64,000 nt of DNA from Gloeocapsa sp. PCC 7428 (GCF_000317555.1 NC_020051.1:1-64000); one strand, 5' to 3'; positions 27,907 through 37,563 are shown, numbered from the stretch's first letter. Notes: generated from the letters alone by a model not told the origin. Numbers and translations are program-made.

Positions 27907-29250
27907 ATGAGTTTTGATTACGATTTGTTTGTGATCGGAGCAGGTCCCGGTGGGCTAGCCGCAGCGGAACGGGCTGCTCATTACGGCGCACGAGTAGCGA
28001 TCGCCGAACGTGACCAGGTAGGAGGAACCTGTGTGGTGCATGGCTGTGTGCCTGAAAAGATGATGACCTATGCTGCCGGATTTTCTCATATTTTGCAAAA
28101 CGCCGACGAATACGGATGGAATAAAGTACCGCGTCAGTTTGATTGGTCAAAATTTGCCCAAACGCGAGATGAAAATATTAATCACTTGAGTCAAGTTCAC
28201 GTCCATCATCTGCAAACGGCAGGGGTTGAGTTGATGTATGGCGATGCCACATTCTTAAATCCGCATACCCTCAAGTTGGGCGATCACCAGATCACGGCAA
28301 ACAAAGTTTTGATTGCTGTTGGTGCAAGAAGCGTTACACCCGATATACCGGGTATCAATGATGCAATTACGATGCGCGAATTGCTGGAGCTGAAGCAACA
28401 ACCCGATCACCTAGCTATCATCGGCAGCAATCACATTGCCACTAAATTTGCTGGCATTATGAATGGGCTAGTTTGCAAGGTGACTCAGATTGTGGCAGAA
28501 GAGTATATCTTACCGAATTGCGATCTTGATCTGCGTACCACTGTGCAAACAGGAATGATCCGGCAAGGAATTCAGGTTCTCAATAACACTCATGTGAGCA
28601 GCATTGAACAGGTGCAAGAGGGCTTGCAATTAGAGTTTACTGGTACTGCTACAGATGCTATTACAGTCAATACTGTTGTCTATGCAACTGATCGCGTTGC
28701 CAATATCGATCGCTTGAACCTGGAAGCCGCAGGGGTTGAAGTTCAGCAAGGTGCGATCGTTATTAATGACTATGGCCGAACCACTCAGCCTCATATCTTC
28801 GCAGTGGGTGACTGTACGCCTCGTCCGCAATGGACTCCTGCCGCAATTGCTGCTGGTCGCGCCTTTGCTGATTTTGAATTTGGCAAGCAGCCCCATATAG
28901 TCAGTTTTGCAGGAATTCCCTATGTGGTTGCTACCATGCCCGAAGCTGCAACAATTGGTTTGACTGAAACACAGGCTAGAGAAAAGCTGGGTGAATCAGT
29001 GCGTTGTTACCGTAAGACGTTTCAACCTTTATTCAACTTAATTGGTGAAGCAGAACAGGAAGCCATGCTCAAGCTAGTGGTTGATAGCAATTCTGATCGC
29101 GTGTTGGGTGTTCACATGGTGGGTGAGTGTGCTGCCGAAGTCATTCAGATGTTGGCACCCGCGCTCAAGGCAGGCGTGACGAAACAACATTTTGATGAGT
29201 CATTGGGAATTCACCCTTCGGTGGGTGAAGAATTTTTCACTTTAAAGTGA
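27907..29250 (+). CDS. Glutathione-reductase-like pyridine nucleotide-disulfide oxidoreductase
   Basis: About 447 residues: FAD motif VIGAGPGGLAAAERAA, active-site CVVHGCVPEK (two redox Cys), second FAD motif FAVGDCT, and the C-terminal dimer segment with the catalytic His in LGIHPSVGEEFFTL, all as in glutathione or related disulfide reductases. The NAD(P)H fold is unusual: the expected GxGxxA reads IIGSNHIATKFAG, with Asn for the middle Gly. I chose ATG 27907 (SFDYDLFVIG) because it gives the usual N-terminus; an in-frame ATG at 27871 adds 12 residues. Preceded by a TTTCAT box. It may also be a mercuric- or dihydrolipoyl-type reductase, but no Hg-binding C-terminal CC is present. Confidence 0.82.
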   Translation: MSFDYDLFVIGAGPGGLAAAERAAHYGARVAIAERDQVGGTCVVHGCVPEKMMTYAAGFSHILQNADEYGWNKVPRQFDWSKFAQTRDENINHLSQVHVHHLQTAGVELMYGDATFLNPHTLKLGDHQITANKVLIAVGARSVTPDIPGINDAITMRELLELKQQPDHLAIIGSNHIATKFAGIMNGLVCKVTQIVAEEYILPNCDLDLRTTVQTGMIRQGIQVLNNTHVSSIEQVQEGLQLEFTGTATDAITVNTVVYATDRVANIDRLNLEAAGVEVQQGAIVINDYGRTTQPHIFAVGDCTPRPQWTPAAIAAGRAFADFEFGKQPHIVSFAGIPYVVATMPEAATIGLTETQAREKLGESVRCYRKTFQPLFNLIGEAEQEAMLKLVVDSNSDRVLGVHMVGECAAEVIQMLAPALKAGVTKQHFDESLGIHPSVGEEFFTLK

Positions 29251-29262
29251 CAAGACTGAAGC
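29230..29262. repeat. 33-bp repeat, copy A (3' end of the Gor-like gene)
   Basis: 29 of 33 bases match copy B at 30392-30424. It includes the stop codon and the 14-bp palindrome TCACTTTAAAGTGA. The two copies bracket the potassium-channel gene. Confidence 0.7.
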
Positions 29263-29277
29263 GAGTTTGCAAGAGAC

Positions 29278-30360
29278 TTACTCTCTCTCAACTGGAGCGA
29301 TCTCACTCCACCTGTATGCCATGTACTCAGCAAAGCCAACAACATAAGGATTCCACTTTTGGCGCAAAGCAATGTATAAATCTGCGCCCGTTTCTAAATC
29401 AGGTGTTGTTTCTATGTTCGCAGCTTGCAGCCGCTCTACAGCACGGAAATACCACTCGCGCCACTCTTTCTCCGATTTATTCTGGTGGGCTGAATGTCCA
29501 TCTGGAAGGAATGAATCGGACAATTGAAGCAGGGCATCCAAACCACCATCTTCTAACTCGGTAACTCCAGTAGAGTCTACTAACGCACGATATTTTTCTT
29601 GATTAAGCGCACTTTTGATTAATGTGGCTGTATCCACTGTGATTAGTGCAATCCGCGCTAGTGAGTAGTAGCTTTCCTGAAAGCGAAAATAGTGTAAAAC
29701 CGGGTACGAGTGGTGAGACTCTAGCAACTCCAACAGGTTTCTGCCCATATCAGCAACTTCCTGACGGGCACCATTGAAATCTCCATTCGCTCCCAGCCGC
29801 GCCAGGAACTCGGCAGCATTTGCTTGACTGGCAGTACGGTGATGTAAGCTTAAGGCAAAAGTATTGCGTCGCGTTAAGGCACTATAGACTGACAGGAAGT
29901 AGGTGAGCGTTAGGGTAAAGGTCGAAAAACCAAGGGCTGCTTCTAATATCATGAGTAGCCGATAGGTTCCTGTTTTTGGCACAAGGTCGCCCGTACCTAG
30001 AGTGGTAAAGGTGTAGCCGCTGTAATAAAGTGCTGTAGCAAAATCTGTTGGCGTTGATCCCTGGCTAGCCTGGATACCAGAACCTAGGGCAGTCCAAACG
30101 ATGAAGGCAAATCCGCCGATCAATAAGGTTGTCCATACAATGACAATTACTACTAGTAGGGTAGGACCACAGTAGGAGAGCAGGCGATCGCGATCGACCC
30201 AGGGACCGTATGAAGCTTGTCGAAATAGTTGCCATATTCCCTGATTGAGTAGCGTGCTCAACACTCCCCTACCACTGCGGGGATACAATACGGTTAAGAA
30301 AAGGTCTGTAAGAGCCAGGAGTATCAGTCCAACACCACCTGCGAGTACTAGCCAGTCCAT
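29278..30360 (-). CDS. Two-TM potassium channel-like protein
   Basis: 360 residues: an N-terminal helix (about 3-24), a second helix (about 70-95), the pore loop with a selectivity-filter-like TLGTGDLVP (about 122-130), and an inner helix (about 135-165). A roughly 190-residue soluble C-terminus follows without RCK/TrkA-type motifs that I recognise. The filter TxGTGD is typical of this cyanobacterial Ion_trans_2 group. Convergent with the Gor-like gene and flanked by a 33-bp repeat, so it may be an insertion. Role in a metal island is unclear; possibly membrane-potential homeostasis. Confidence 0.82.
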   Translation of the reverse strand: MDWLVLAGGVGLILLALTDLFLTVLYPRSGRGVLSTLLNQGIWQLFRQASYGPWVDRDRLLSYCGPTLLVVIVIVWTTLLIGGFAFIVWTALGSGIQASQGSTPTDFATALYYSGYTFTTLGTGDLVPKTGTYRLLMILEAALGFSTFTLTLTYFLSVYSALTRRNTFALSLHHRTASQANAAEFLARLGANGDFNGARQEVADMGRNLLELLESHHSYPVLHYFRFQESYYSLARIALITVDTATLIKSALNQEKYRALVDSTGVTELEDGGLDALLQLSDSFLPDGHSAHQNKSEKEWREWYFRAVERLQAANIETTPDLETGADLYIALRQKWNPYVVGFAEYMAYRWSEIAPVERE

Positions 30361-30391
30361 GCTTCAACTTTTTCCTTTCCCAGGATTATAA

Positions 30392-30424
30392 GAATTTTTT
30401 ACTTTAAAGTGACGAAACTAAAGC
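30392..30424. repeat. 33-bp repeat, copy B
   Basis: Resembles the 3' end of the Gor-like gene (see 29230-29262), with four mismatches. It keeps the ACTTTAAAGT core but no coding sequence around it. Confidence 0.7.
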
Positions 30425-30435
30425 TACGAGTAATT

Positions 30436-30475
30436 TACTTGGCTGCTTCTGCCATCTGGCTCAATTGACGATACG
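30436..30475 (-). pseudogene. Tail fragment of a second DUF305 gene
   Basis: On the minus strand it reads AYRQLSQMAEAAK then a stop, parallel to the tail of the adjacent DUF305 protein ([10 protein letters not shown] then a stop). The nucleotide similarity of the two tails (TTTACT…CTGCTTCT…ATCTGGC) suggests a duplicated and then deleted gene. Confidence 0.35.
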
Positions 30476-30506
30476 CGCTAGGCATTCACAACGAAAACCT
30501 GCCTAT

Positions 30507-31064
30507 TTACTGCACTGCTTCTCTAATCTGGCGCTCCATCTCGGGGGTTATCTCAAGCGAACGAGCGGGAAGCTCGACCTCCCCTCGTTCTCCGTTCTCC
30601 GCAATATCATCGAGGAGCAACTGCATCTCAGCTATTTCACGGACCTGCGACGCAATTATCTCATCCGCAAGCTCACGAACGCGCGGATCGCTAATGCTTG
30701 CCTTCCGCGCATTGTTAATGGCAATCGAATGGTGGGGAATCATCGCCTTCATGAAGTTGACATCTCCGATCAGCGCTTGGGTTCTATTCACGGAGAGCAG
30801 AATCACGCCGAGCGCGGTAGCTAAACCGAGAACTGCGATCTTGGTTCCTACTCCTCGATACATCGACCACATAAAGGAAAGCATCACAACGGTCATCACG
30901 CACCCCATCACCAATGAGGCGACCAGTCGATTTACACTAAACGTTGCGTGATCAAGTGTGTATATGAGCTGATACATCAAGAAGAACATGATGAACGTTG
31001 AGGTCGCGATCATCGCCGCGAATCGGTTCCAGCCCATTCCTGACATGTGTTTCTGTTGGTTCAT
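30507..31064 (-). CDS. Membrane-bound DUF305 protein
   Basis: 185 residues with three predicted membrane helices (about 15-36, 42-66, 73-93) followed by a DUF305 helical domain with the signature [18 protein letters not shown]305 proteins such as CopM bind copper through His and Met; this one has the MIPHH core only. Unlike the lipoprotein copies in this window, it is anchored by several helices. It is in the same orientation as the csp copy 2 gene upstream. Confidence 0.8.
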   Translation of the reverse strand: MNQQKHMSGMGWNRFAAMIATSTFIMFFLMYQLIYTLDHATFSVNRLVASLVMGCVMTVVMLSFMWSMYRGVGTKIAVLGLATALGVILLSVNRTQALIGDVNFMKAMIPHHSIAINNARKASISDPRVRELADEIIASQVREIAEMQLLLDDIAENGERGEVELPARSLEITPEMERQIREAVQ

Positions 31065-31221
31065 ATTGCTTCTCTACTATTTCAAAATAGTGCTTTCGCT
31101 CAAATCCTCCCGTCACTTCTATAGCCGACTTACATAAGCGCAGAAGTTGTAGAGGGAATTGGCAAGCTTATCAAGCAGGCTTGCCAACCTCCTGATACTT
31201 AAACTGTAAATTTCGGTCGAA

Positions 31222-31551
31222 TTAACGCGATGTGGCAACACTAACCACCTTACGGTACTCCTCAACAGCCGATCGACAAGCCTTGGCACAGCTTTGGCAG
31301 TGTTCGTTATCGTGTTTTTCGCATTCACTGGCGCAGGCTTCGCAGATATCGATACAAGCTCGAACAACCTGAGGGATGAATTGAGATCCGCGACTCATGT
31401 AGCCAGCGATCGTCCAACACATTTGGGCACAATCGCGGCAGAGACGAGCGCATTCTGCCATGCTGCCCATACAGGCATCAGCGCAGTGTTCACACTCGTA
31501 AGCACAGTGAATGGCAGCATCAATACTGGTTTTATACTGCTGATGTGGCAT
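31222..31551 (-). CDS. Copper storage protein (Csp, DUF326), copy 2
   Basis: 109 residues with 15 cysteines (CAYECEHCADAC, CARLCRDCAQMC, CIDICEACASEC) and CEKHDNEHC. It is diverged from copies 1 and 3: it lacks the Cys-rich C-terminal helix end and has RSAVEEYRKV instead of Cys-containing repeats, so it would bind fewer Cu+ ions. No signal peptide. Divergent from the copM pseudogene, with two TTTCAT boxes between them. Confidence 0.85.
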   Translation of the reverse strand: MPHQQYKTSIDAAIHCAYECEHCADACMGSMAECARLCRDCAQMCWTIAGYMSRGSQFIPQVVRACIDICEACASECEKHDNEHCQSCAKACRSAVEEYRKVVSVATSR

Positions 31552-31680
31552 TGTTAGATTCTCCTAGAAACGATAAAACTTCTTCTCATAGGAGTACGGT
31601 AGGAAGTTGTGTAGATATGGTACATCCAGCTTTTGAGGTAAAGATATTTTCTATAATTTCCGACCTTTGGACGGTAGGGA

Positions 31681-31697
31681 TTTCATGTTGATTTTAT
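31681..31697 (+). promoter_or_regulatory. RppA/CopR-type box, distal copy before the copM pseudogene
   Basis: TTTCAT-GTTGA-TTTTAT. The first of two boxes between csp copy 2 and the frameshifted copM-like gene. Confidence 0.5.
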
Positions 31698-31755
31698 TTT
31701 TTAGTGCATTTAGCACAAACTCGTCTTTGCTTGTATTGCTGCTTACCAGCTAAGA

Positions 31756-31772
31756 TTTCATCCTGATTTTAT
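31756..31772 (+). promoter_or_regulatory. RppA/CopR-type box, proximal copy before the copM pseudogene
   Basis: TTTCAT-CCTGA-TTTTAT, about 75 bp after the distal box and about 75-97 bp before the possible start codons. Confidence 0.55.
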
Positions 31773-31840
31773 TTTTGTTTGTCATCATTAACGTTCGTAA
31801 GAAGTTAATCTTTGACCCAAAAACCTGGAGGCTTGATTAG

Positions 31841-32514
31841 GTGGTTATGTTGATGAGAAAAACACTCGCCTCATTTCTGTTGGTCGGAATCGTGCCTTTA
31901 GTGTCATTTAGCCTAGCTGCTTGTAGTGGTACAGCCTCCGAACAAGCTGCTGAAAGTCGTCCTAGCAGCTCCACGATGGCTCAGATGGATCATGGCTCCA
32001 TGATGAACATGGATTTGGGACCTGCCGATGAAAACTTTGATCTGCGCTTCATTGATGCCATAATTCTTCATCATCGAGGCGCAATTCAGATGGCGGAAGA
32101 AGCTCAGCAAAAAACGAGCCGCTCAGAAATTCAGCAGCTTGCCGCAAACATTATTGAATCGCAAAGTCCGAAGAAAATGAGTTGTTACGAGCATGGCGGC
32201 AAGCATGGTATCCGAACGCCAGTGCAGAGCCAGTAATGTATGATGCAGCCAGTCAATCGATGATGCCCATGACCGCATCGCATCAACAGAGCATGGCGAT
32301 GCAGATGGATCTCGGAGAAGCGGACGAAGAGTTTGATTTGCGATTTATGAATGCCATGATTCCTCATCATGAGGGGGCAGTTGCAATGGCACAGGAAGCG
32401 TTAGAGAAGAGCGATCGCCCTGAAGTCAAAGAATTGGCTCAAAGCATCATCGATAGTCAGCAGCAAGAAATTGATCAGATGGTGCAGTGGCGGAAGGACT
32501 GGTACGGGCAGTAA
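31841..32514 (+). pseudogene. copM: CopM-like double-DUF305 lipoprotein, frameshifted
   Basis: A lipoprotein signal (FSLAAC) and a first DUF305 unit (FDLRFIDAIILHHRGAIQMA) are read until about 32170. One missing base near AGTCCGAAG then moves the rest into another frame (LLRAWRQAWYPNA…FMNAMIPHHEGAVAMA), ending at 32514. The intact homologue at 45412-46158 shows the correct junction (SREENELLRQWRQDWYPNA). Without repair only the first half is made. The start could be GTG 31841 or ATG 31847 or 31853; an AGGTGG precedes the last. Confidence 0.85.
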
Positions 32515-32556
32515 TACCGGAAAATACTTCTCGTCTTAATACATTGGGGAAGCCAA

Positions 32557-32889
32557 TCATTCTTCCCCTTTTTCGCTAAATTTGCCTAAATATACGCTCT
32601 TCAATCCCATCGTCCCCTTCTTCGTTACTCCCCAGTAGCGCAGATAGCGGTAAGGTCCATAAGTCTTACCTGTCTTAGAATCTGGAATCATCTTCAGCTC
32701 AATATGCCCTCGCCCTCCGTGCTTCCCCAGCGGTGTGCCATCCTCACGAGTCTCCTGGTTCTTCTCCTCTGCCTCCTGTTGCCGTGACTCCAATAGCCCC
32801 TGAATCATTTCAGCCAGATCCCCTAACTTTTCATCACTCCAATCTTGGAGTTCCTGAATCAATCGCGCTGCTTTGCTCCGCTTTGGCAT
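32557..32889 (-). CDS. Hypothetical protein, cyanobacterial accessory type
   Basis: 110 residues from ATG 32889 (PKRSKAARLIQELQDWSDE); an in-frame ATG seven codons earlier is possible. It has an acidic, Gln/Glu-rich helical N-terminal half and a basic C-terminal half containing GGRGHIELKMI and GPYRYLRYWG. I do not recognise a characterised family. Similar small proteins accompany plasmid and phage-like genes in cyanobacteria, which fits the neighbouring polA fragment. Confidence 0.55.
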   Translation of the reverse strand: MPKRSKAARLIQELQDWSDEKLGDLAEMIQGLLESRQQEAEEKNQETREDGTPLGKHGGRGHIELKMIPDSKTGKTYGPYRYLRYWGVTKKGTMGLKSVYLGKFSEKGEE

Positions 32890-33027
32890 CTCCCACCCCT
32901 GATCCCGCAAAAATTGCTTAGGGAATACTTAGGGATCTTTAGCTTGTTTTTATTCCCTAAGTCTAGATTCACCCGTACTGCTTTTGCTTAGGGAAAACTT
33001 AACTCGTCATAAAGGCAGAACTATTCC

Positions 33028-33845
33028 CTAAGCCTCATCACCACCCCAACTAGCTGAAACTTTGATGTCTACGACTACCAAGATCGGATGCAGAAACTTC
33101 CGAGCTGCTGCAACCATGCCGCGATGTAAGAGATAACTGATGTGCTTCGCCTCAGCAACAGGACACTCCAGCAGGATCTCATCATGAACTGTGCAAATCA
33201 GCTTTGCTCCTGTCTCTGCCAGTACTTTGTTAAGTTTCACTAACGCTAACTTTGTGATATCAGCATTCAATCCCTGGACGGGATGGTTCAGCAACTCCGC
33301 TAGCCTGGGTTTATCCGCCCACCTGCGCCGACGTCCAGCTAGGGTACGGCTCTCCTTTATTCCTCGGAGTAACTACGCTTGATCGTCTCATGCCACTCTG
33401 CCACTCCGGCGTAGGCTTCAAAGAAGCGTTTTCGGAATGCTTTTGCCTGCTCTAGAGACAGAGTGACTCCATACTTTGTCTCAGCATAGCTCTGAAGTTT
33501 GGCGGCACCCATGCCGTAAATCAGCCCAAAATTGATGGCTTTGGCAAGCCGTCGATCTTCCTCGCTCACATCCGCGATCGCTTTCCCCGTCACCAGAGCT
33601 GCTGTCAGCCGATGCAGATCCTCACCTTTGCGGTATGCTCGTTGCATCCGGGCATCGCCACTTAATCGGGCAACAATTCGCAGCTCAATTTGAGAATAGT
33701 CGGCTCGCACTATTTGATAACCTGGTGCAGCTACAAAGCAGGTTCGGGCAGCCGCATCACGAGGAATGGTCTGCAAAGGTGGATTGCGACAAGAAAACTG
33801 ACCTGACCTGGCTCCAAGCTGGTAGTACGTTGGGTGAATCCTTCC
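33028..33845 (-). pseudogene. polA: Fragment of family-A DNA polymerase (polA)
   Basis: C-terminal polymerase domain only. Motif A region (VRADYSQIELRIVARLSGD), motif B (RRLAKAINFGLIYGMG) and motif C (TVHDEILLE) are all present. A stop/frameshift near 33350 separates the second frame (LNHPVQGLNADI…), and the 5' end is cut by the IS6 element at 33846, after IHPTYYQLGARSG. The palm residues are intact, but the gene is broken and headless. Its compact style suggests a plasmid or phage polymerase. Confidence 0.8.
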
Positions 33846-34672
33846 GGCTCTGTTGCAAAAAATGGTAGGCTGAAATGATTTAATGAGAGGAAATCCTTCT
33901 GCCTACGGTCATGAATCCAAAGCAACCGTTCAAGTGGCGGCACTATCAACCCGAAACTATTCTCCTGTACGTTGGTATCTTCAGTATCCGCTTTCATACC
34001 GCCACCTGGAACAAATGATGTAGGAGAGGGGGTTAAGCGTTGACCATTCAAAGGTATACCGATGGGTGCAGACTTATGGCTCCAGGACTCGAAAAACGCA
34101 CTCGTCCACATCTGTGTTCTACTAATGATTCGTGGCAAGTGGATGAAACCTACGTTAAGGTCAAAGGTAAGTGGAAATATTTGTATCGGGCAGTCGATTC
34201 AGCTGGCAATACAATTGATTTTATGTTGAGTGCTAAAAGAGATAGACGTGCAGCAAAACGGTTTTTTCGCAAAGTACTTTCATCGGCTCACACGCACTCG
34301 CCACGAGTAATCAACGTCGATAAAAATGCAGCTTATCCTATTGCTATTAAAGAGTTGAAAGCAGGAGCGGAGCGAAACTACCTCAAGCTTGTGACTTACG
34401 ACAAAACAAATATCTAAATAATCTAGTTGAACAAGACCATAGGTTTATCAAGAAATTAGTTAATCCAGGTCTTGGCTTCAAATCATTTCACACCGCCAGA
34501 AGAACGCTAATTGGTTACGAAACTATGAACTCTATTAGAAAAGGTCAGCTCGTAGGAGTGTCCAAGGGAGACATTTTAGGTCAAGTGAAATTTATCGCTC
34601 AAATCTTTGGAGTCGCTGTCTAAATCCAACTGCTTCATCCGAAGAGACCGTTCTCAAAAACTTTTTGCAGTC
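33846..34672 (+). mobile_element. Decayed IS6-family insertion sequence
   Basis: The left end GGCTCTGTTGCAAAAAATGG is a typical IS6 terminus; the right end near 34661-34675 is degenerate (TGACTGCAAAAAG inward). The transposase is on the plus strand in pieces: start at 33912 (NPKQPFKWRHYQPETILL), a shift near 33970, a stop after HLEQMM, the main frame 34077-34390 with the first catalytic Asp in QVDETYVKVKGKW and the second in NVDKNAAYP, then a shift and EQDHRFIKK with the Glu, ending at 34623. Inactive. It interrupts the polA fragment. Confidence 0.85.
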
Positions 34673-34951
34673 ATGATGAGTTGTCAAGGGGTGGAGGAAA
34701 ATTTCAGTATTGAGATTCTCCAAGCATTAATTAATGTGGTTAATCAGTGTGGAAAGATGAATTGAGAATGGCAACAAGCAGTCATTCGTGGTCACTACCG
34801 TAGCTGTGCCACACTTTTCTCATTCGTTCTCAAAGCCCTGCACCGCAAACAACACAACGTGGTTAGTTAAGCTACTCACAGCAAAAATCTACGGGGTTAC
34901 AGGGAAAGCGAGCGGTTGAACAATCTCAAAAATCTCTTCTGGAAACTTTTG
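34673..34951. other. No recognisable gene
   Basis: Between the IS6 and IS110 relics. One plus-strand frame from about 34675 is interrupted by stops, and I cannot assign it. Confidence 0.4.
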
Positions 34952-36046
34952 TCAGCTATTCTCTGCTGAAGATGAGGTAATAGGAGTCATGCGATAGGGT
35001 TTACCCTGACGGAAAGCTGAACGAATACGACCGATTAATTTACGGCTGACAGCAACAATTGCTTTCTTCTTCCCCGTTCGGGGAAAGAGTCGCTCGAAGT
35101 ATTCTCTCAAATCCCGATCTTGTCTAATGGCTCTCCAAGCCGCTTCACATAAAACCCATCGAACCCGACTGTTTCCCTGTCGCGTGATGCAACCCCTTCG
35201 GATGTTGTCCCCACTCGACTGCTCGCAAGGAGTCAACCCCGTATAGCTAAATAATTGCCGCTCGTTGTGAAATTGGCTCATATCTCCTAACTCATTGGAT
35301 AGGATTCTCGCTCCGAGAGGACCTATCCCTGGAGCAGAACGGTAAATTTTCTCGTTGGGATCTGAGTATGCCTGCCGCTCCAATTCCTTGTCTAGCTTTT
35401 TAATCTGGGCTTCGATAGCTTACCACACTTGCCAATCAGTTTCAATTGCTAAGCTCAATTCTAACGAAGGACAGCATTTGAGCAATTCCTGCACTAACTT
35501 GTGGCTCATTTTACGGCGGTCATCTGCTGCAATCAATCCCATTTGATGACACTTCATCCGAATTTGATTTTTGAGCGCTGTCCGCTCCTTGATTAGTTGT
35601 TGTCGGGTACGGCTAAGCAGTCTTTGAGTTTCTTCTTTCTCGCTCGGAACTCTGATTCCTTTTAGGCGTCCCGCCTCTAGTAAACTAGCTAATTTTAGAG
35701 CATCTCGCTTATCCGTCTTCACTCGGTTATGGACGGTAGTTTCTATACTAGCTGCATTGACTACCAAGTTTTTAATACCAGCTTCTTCCAGTTTCCGATG
35801 TAAGACAAATCCTGAAAATCCTGCTTCATAAACACTATACAGGTTAGCTTCTGGGAAATAACTCTTGAGTTGTCTTGCCAGTTGGTCGGGTATAGCCGTA
35901 GTCTGCCATTTCTTTACTACGATTCCTTCTACTACACTCACTATTGAGTCTACTACACTCACTATTGAGTAGGTTCGTTTATGTACATCAATCCCGATGA
36001 AAACATTCTTTCCCGTGTATGAAGGCTTCTTTGATGAGCTATTCAT
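34952..36046 (-). mobile_element. IS110-family element with a nonsense codon in its transposase
   Basis: One frame of about 364 codons reads a DEDD transposase: FIGIDVHKR (first Asp), YSVYEAGFSGF (Glu), VKTDKRDALKLA (Asp pair), then the C-terminal helix-hairpin-helix-type region IYRSAPGIGPLGA and the catalytic-Ser area TGLTPCEQSSGDN. A TAA at 35420-35422 splits it into 208 and 143 codons in the same frame. A 21-bp tandem duplication (35928-35969) inserts seven residues near the N-terminus. Probably inactive. No terminal inverted repeats are expected for this family. Confidence 0.85.
35928..35969. repeat. 21-bp perfect tandem duplication inside IS110
   Basis: Two exact copies of a 21-bp unit beginning TCTACTACACTC. 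It keeps the frame and adds seven residues (IVSVVDS-like), probably by replication slippage. Confidence 0.85.
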
Positions 36047-36330
36047 AGCAATCTCCTTCTTAGACTACTACTTGAATTGTCTTAAATTCTGATGAAGGAT
36101 TCTACTAGTTGCTTACAACTCATCATAGAGACAGCACAACCTAATTCTTTCCTAAATGCCCCAGCACCGCATCTTATTAGGGAAAGGCGAGCACTTGGGT
36201 ACACAAAGGTAGCATTCAAGTGCAGAGTAAGTTGGGCAGTGGTAGTACCTTCGTTATTCACTTGCCACTCACAACAACCAAAGGAACACTTCGCACAACC
36301 TAATATCTATATATAAAAACGATAACTGCA

Positions 36331-36831
36331 ATGAAACCTAGTCGTCGTATGTCAAATTATTCTTCAAGCATCGGTCGTGCTTTTCTTTGGGTAAAATTAC
36401 CTGAATGGAATGTCGCTATATTCTCCTTTCTGCTGAATTTCGTTTGGGAGATTCAGCAAATGCCGTTTTTTCAGATTCCATTAGATTTTTCTTGCTCAGA
36501 TATAATCAGGAATTGTACTCTTGCAACTATAGGAGATGTTGGAATTTCAACCACTGCTTTCTGGATGGTTGCAGTAATATCAAAGTCTCGCCAATGGGTG
36601 AATCAGTCAAGTAGGTTGCAGATAAGTGTCTTTGTTCTGGTAGGCGTTGCAATCACGATTAGTTTTGAAGCTTTGGCTACTGGACCACTTAATCTGTGGG
36701 AATATGCTGCTCTTATGCCAAAGCTTCCATTGTTGGGTACAGGACTGTTACCACTATTTCAGTGGTTACTAATACCGCCCCTAATTGTTTGGTTCGTCCA
36801 ACGCCAACTTTTTTATACTAGGCATAAATGA
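36331..36831 (+). CDS. Hypothetical four-helix membrane protein
   Basis: 166 residues with about four hydrophobic segments (about 27-47, 63-83, 95-117, 132-157) and conserved-looking NFVWEIQQMPFF and GPLNLWEYAALMP motifs. I recognise no characterised family. It precedes the DUF411 gene on the same strand and may share its transcript. Upstream ATGs at 36331 and 36349 are both possible starts. Confidence 0.6.
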   Translation: MKPSRRMSNYSSSIGRAFLWVKLPEWNVAIFSFLLNFVWEIQQMPFFQIPLDFSCSDIIRNCTLATIGDVGISTTAFWMVAVISKSRQWVNQSSRLQISVFVLVGVAITISFEALATGPLNLWEYAALMPKLPLLGTGLLPLFQWLLIPPLIVWFVQRQLFYTRHK

Positions 36832-36997
36832 CTGAGACAATCGTAGAGAAAGATCGCAAACGTTGGTTCAACGTGGTTTGTTACTCGTTAACAGTAAGAT
36901 TTTACAAGTTCGCAACCAAATACTGTATTTGACATTTTTTGACGCAACAAGCATTTACGATCAAACAGCAATTGTTCTACCTGTAGGAAATAAACGA

Positions 36998-37489
36998 ATG
37001 CAATTAGTAAATGCCATTGTTCTGTTATCAGTTTTTATCTCATCGCTGTCTTCACCTGTAATTGCAAGTGAGAGCGTTTGGCATAGAGAAACTGAGTCCT
37101 ATTCAGGAATATTAAACATTACCGTGTATCGTAGCCCCTCCTGTAGCTGCTGTGGCGGATGGATGGAGCATTTGAAAAGGCACGGCTTCCAAGTCAAGGA
37201 TATTAAAGCAATCGATATGGAAGCTATCAAGCAGAAGTACAACTTACCCAAGGAATTGACATCCTGCCATACAGCATTGATTGACGGGTATGTGATTGAA
37301 GGACACGTGCCAGCCGACGATATTAAACGTCTCTTGAAAGAAAAGCCGCAGTTAACTGGCTTATCTGTTCCCCAAATGCCTGTAGGAACACCTGGTATGG
37401 AAGTAGGAAACAAGAAAGAGCCATTTGCTGTGATTTCCTTCAAGAAAAACGGCGAATTTAAGGTATTCAAGGAGTATCGGTCATACTAA
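36998..37489 (+). CDS. Periplasmic DUF411 metal-binding protein
   Basis: 163 residues: signal peptide ending about SPVIAS, then a thioredoxin-like DUF411 domain with YRSPSCSCCGGWMEHL, LTSCHTALIDGYVIEGHVP and a C-terminal FAVISF strand. DUF411 proteins are commonly found in copper-resistance loci and are thought to bind Cu. I chose ATG 36998 over an upstream in-frame start (36863) because AGGAAA precedes it and the signal peptide then begins at residue 1. It lies in the same region as csp copy 3. Confidence 0.82.
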   Translation: MQLVNAIVLLSVFISSLSSPVIASESVWHRETESYSGILNITVYRSPSCSCCGGWMEHLKRHGFQVKDIKAIDMEAIKQKYNLPKELTSCHTALIDGYVIEGHVPADDIKRLLKEKPQLTGLSVPQMPVGTPGMEVGNKKEPFAVISFKKNGEFKVFKEYRSY

Positions 37490-37563
37490 ATCTAGATTCA
37501 CACGAACAATGCTTGTAAAGCTTGTAAAGAATGTATTGGAATCTTGCAGATGGTAGGCTACAC

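Noticed and set aside
34952-36046. Functional stop-codon read-through in IS110
   Set aside because: Nothing around the TAA suggests programmed read-through, and neighbouring IS elements are also decayed.
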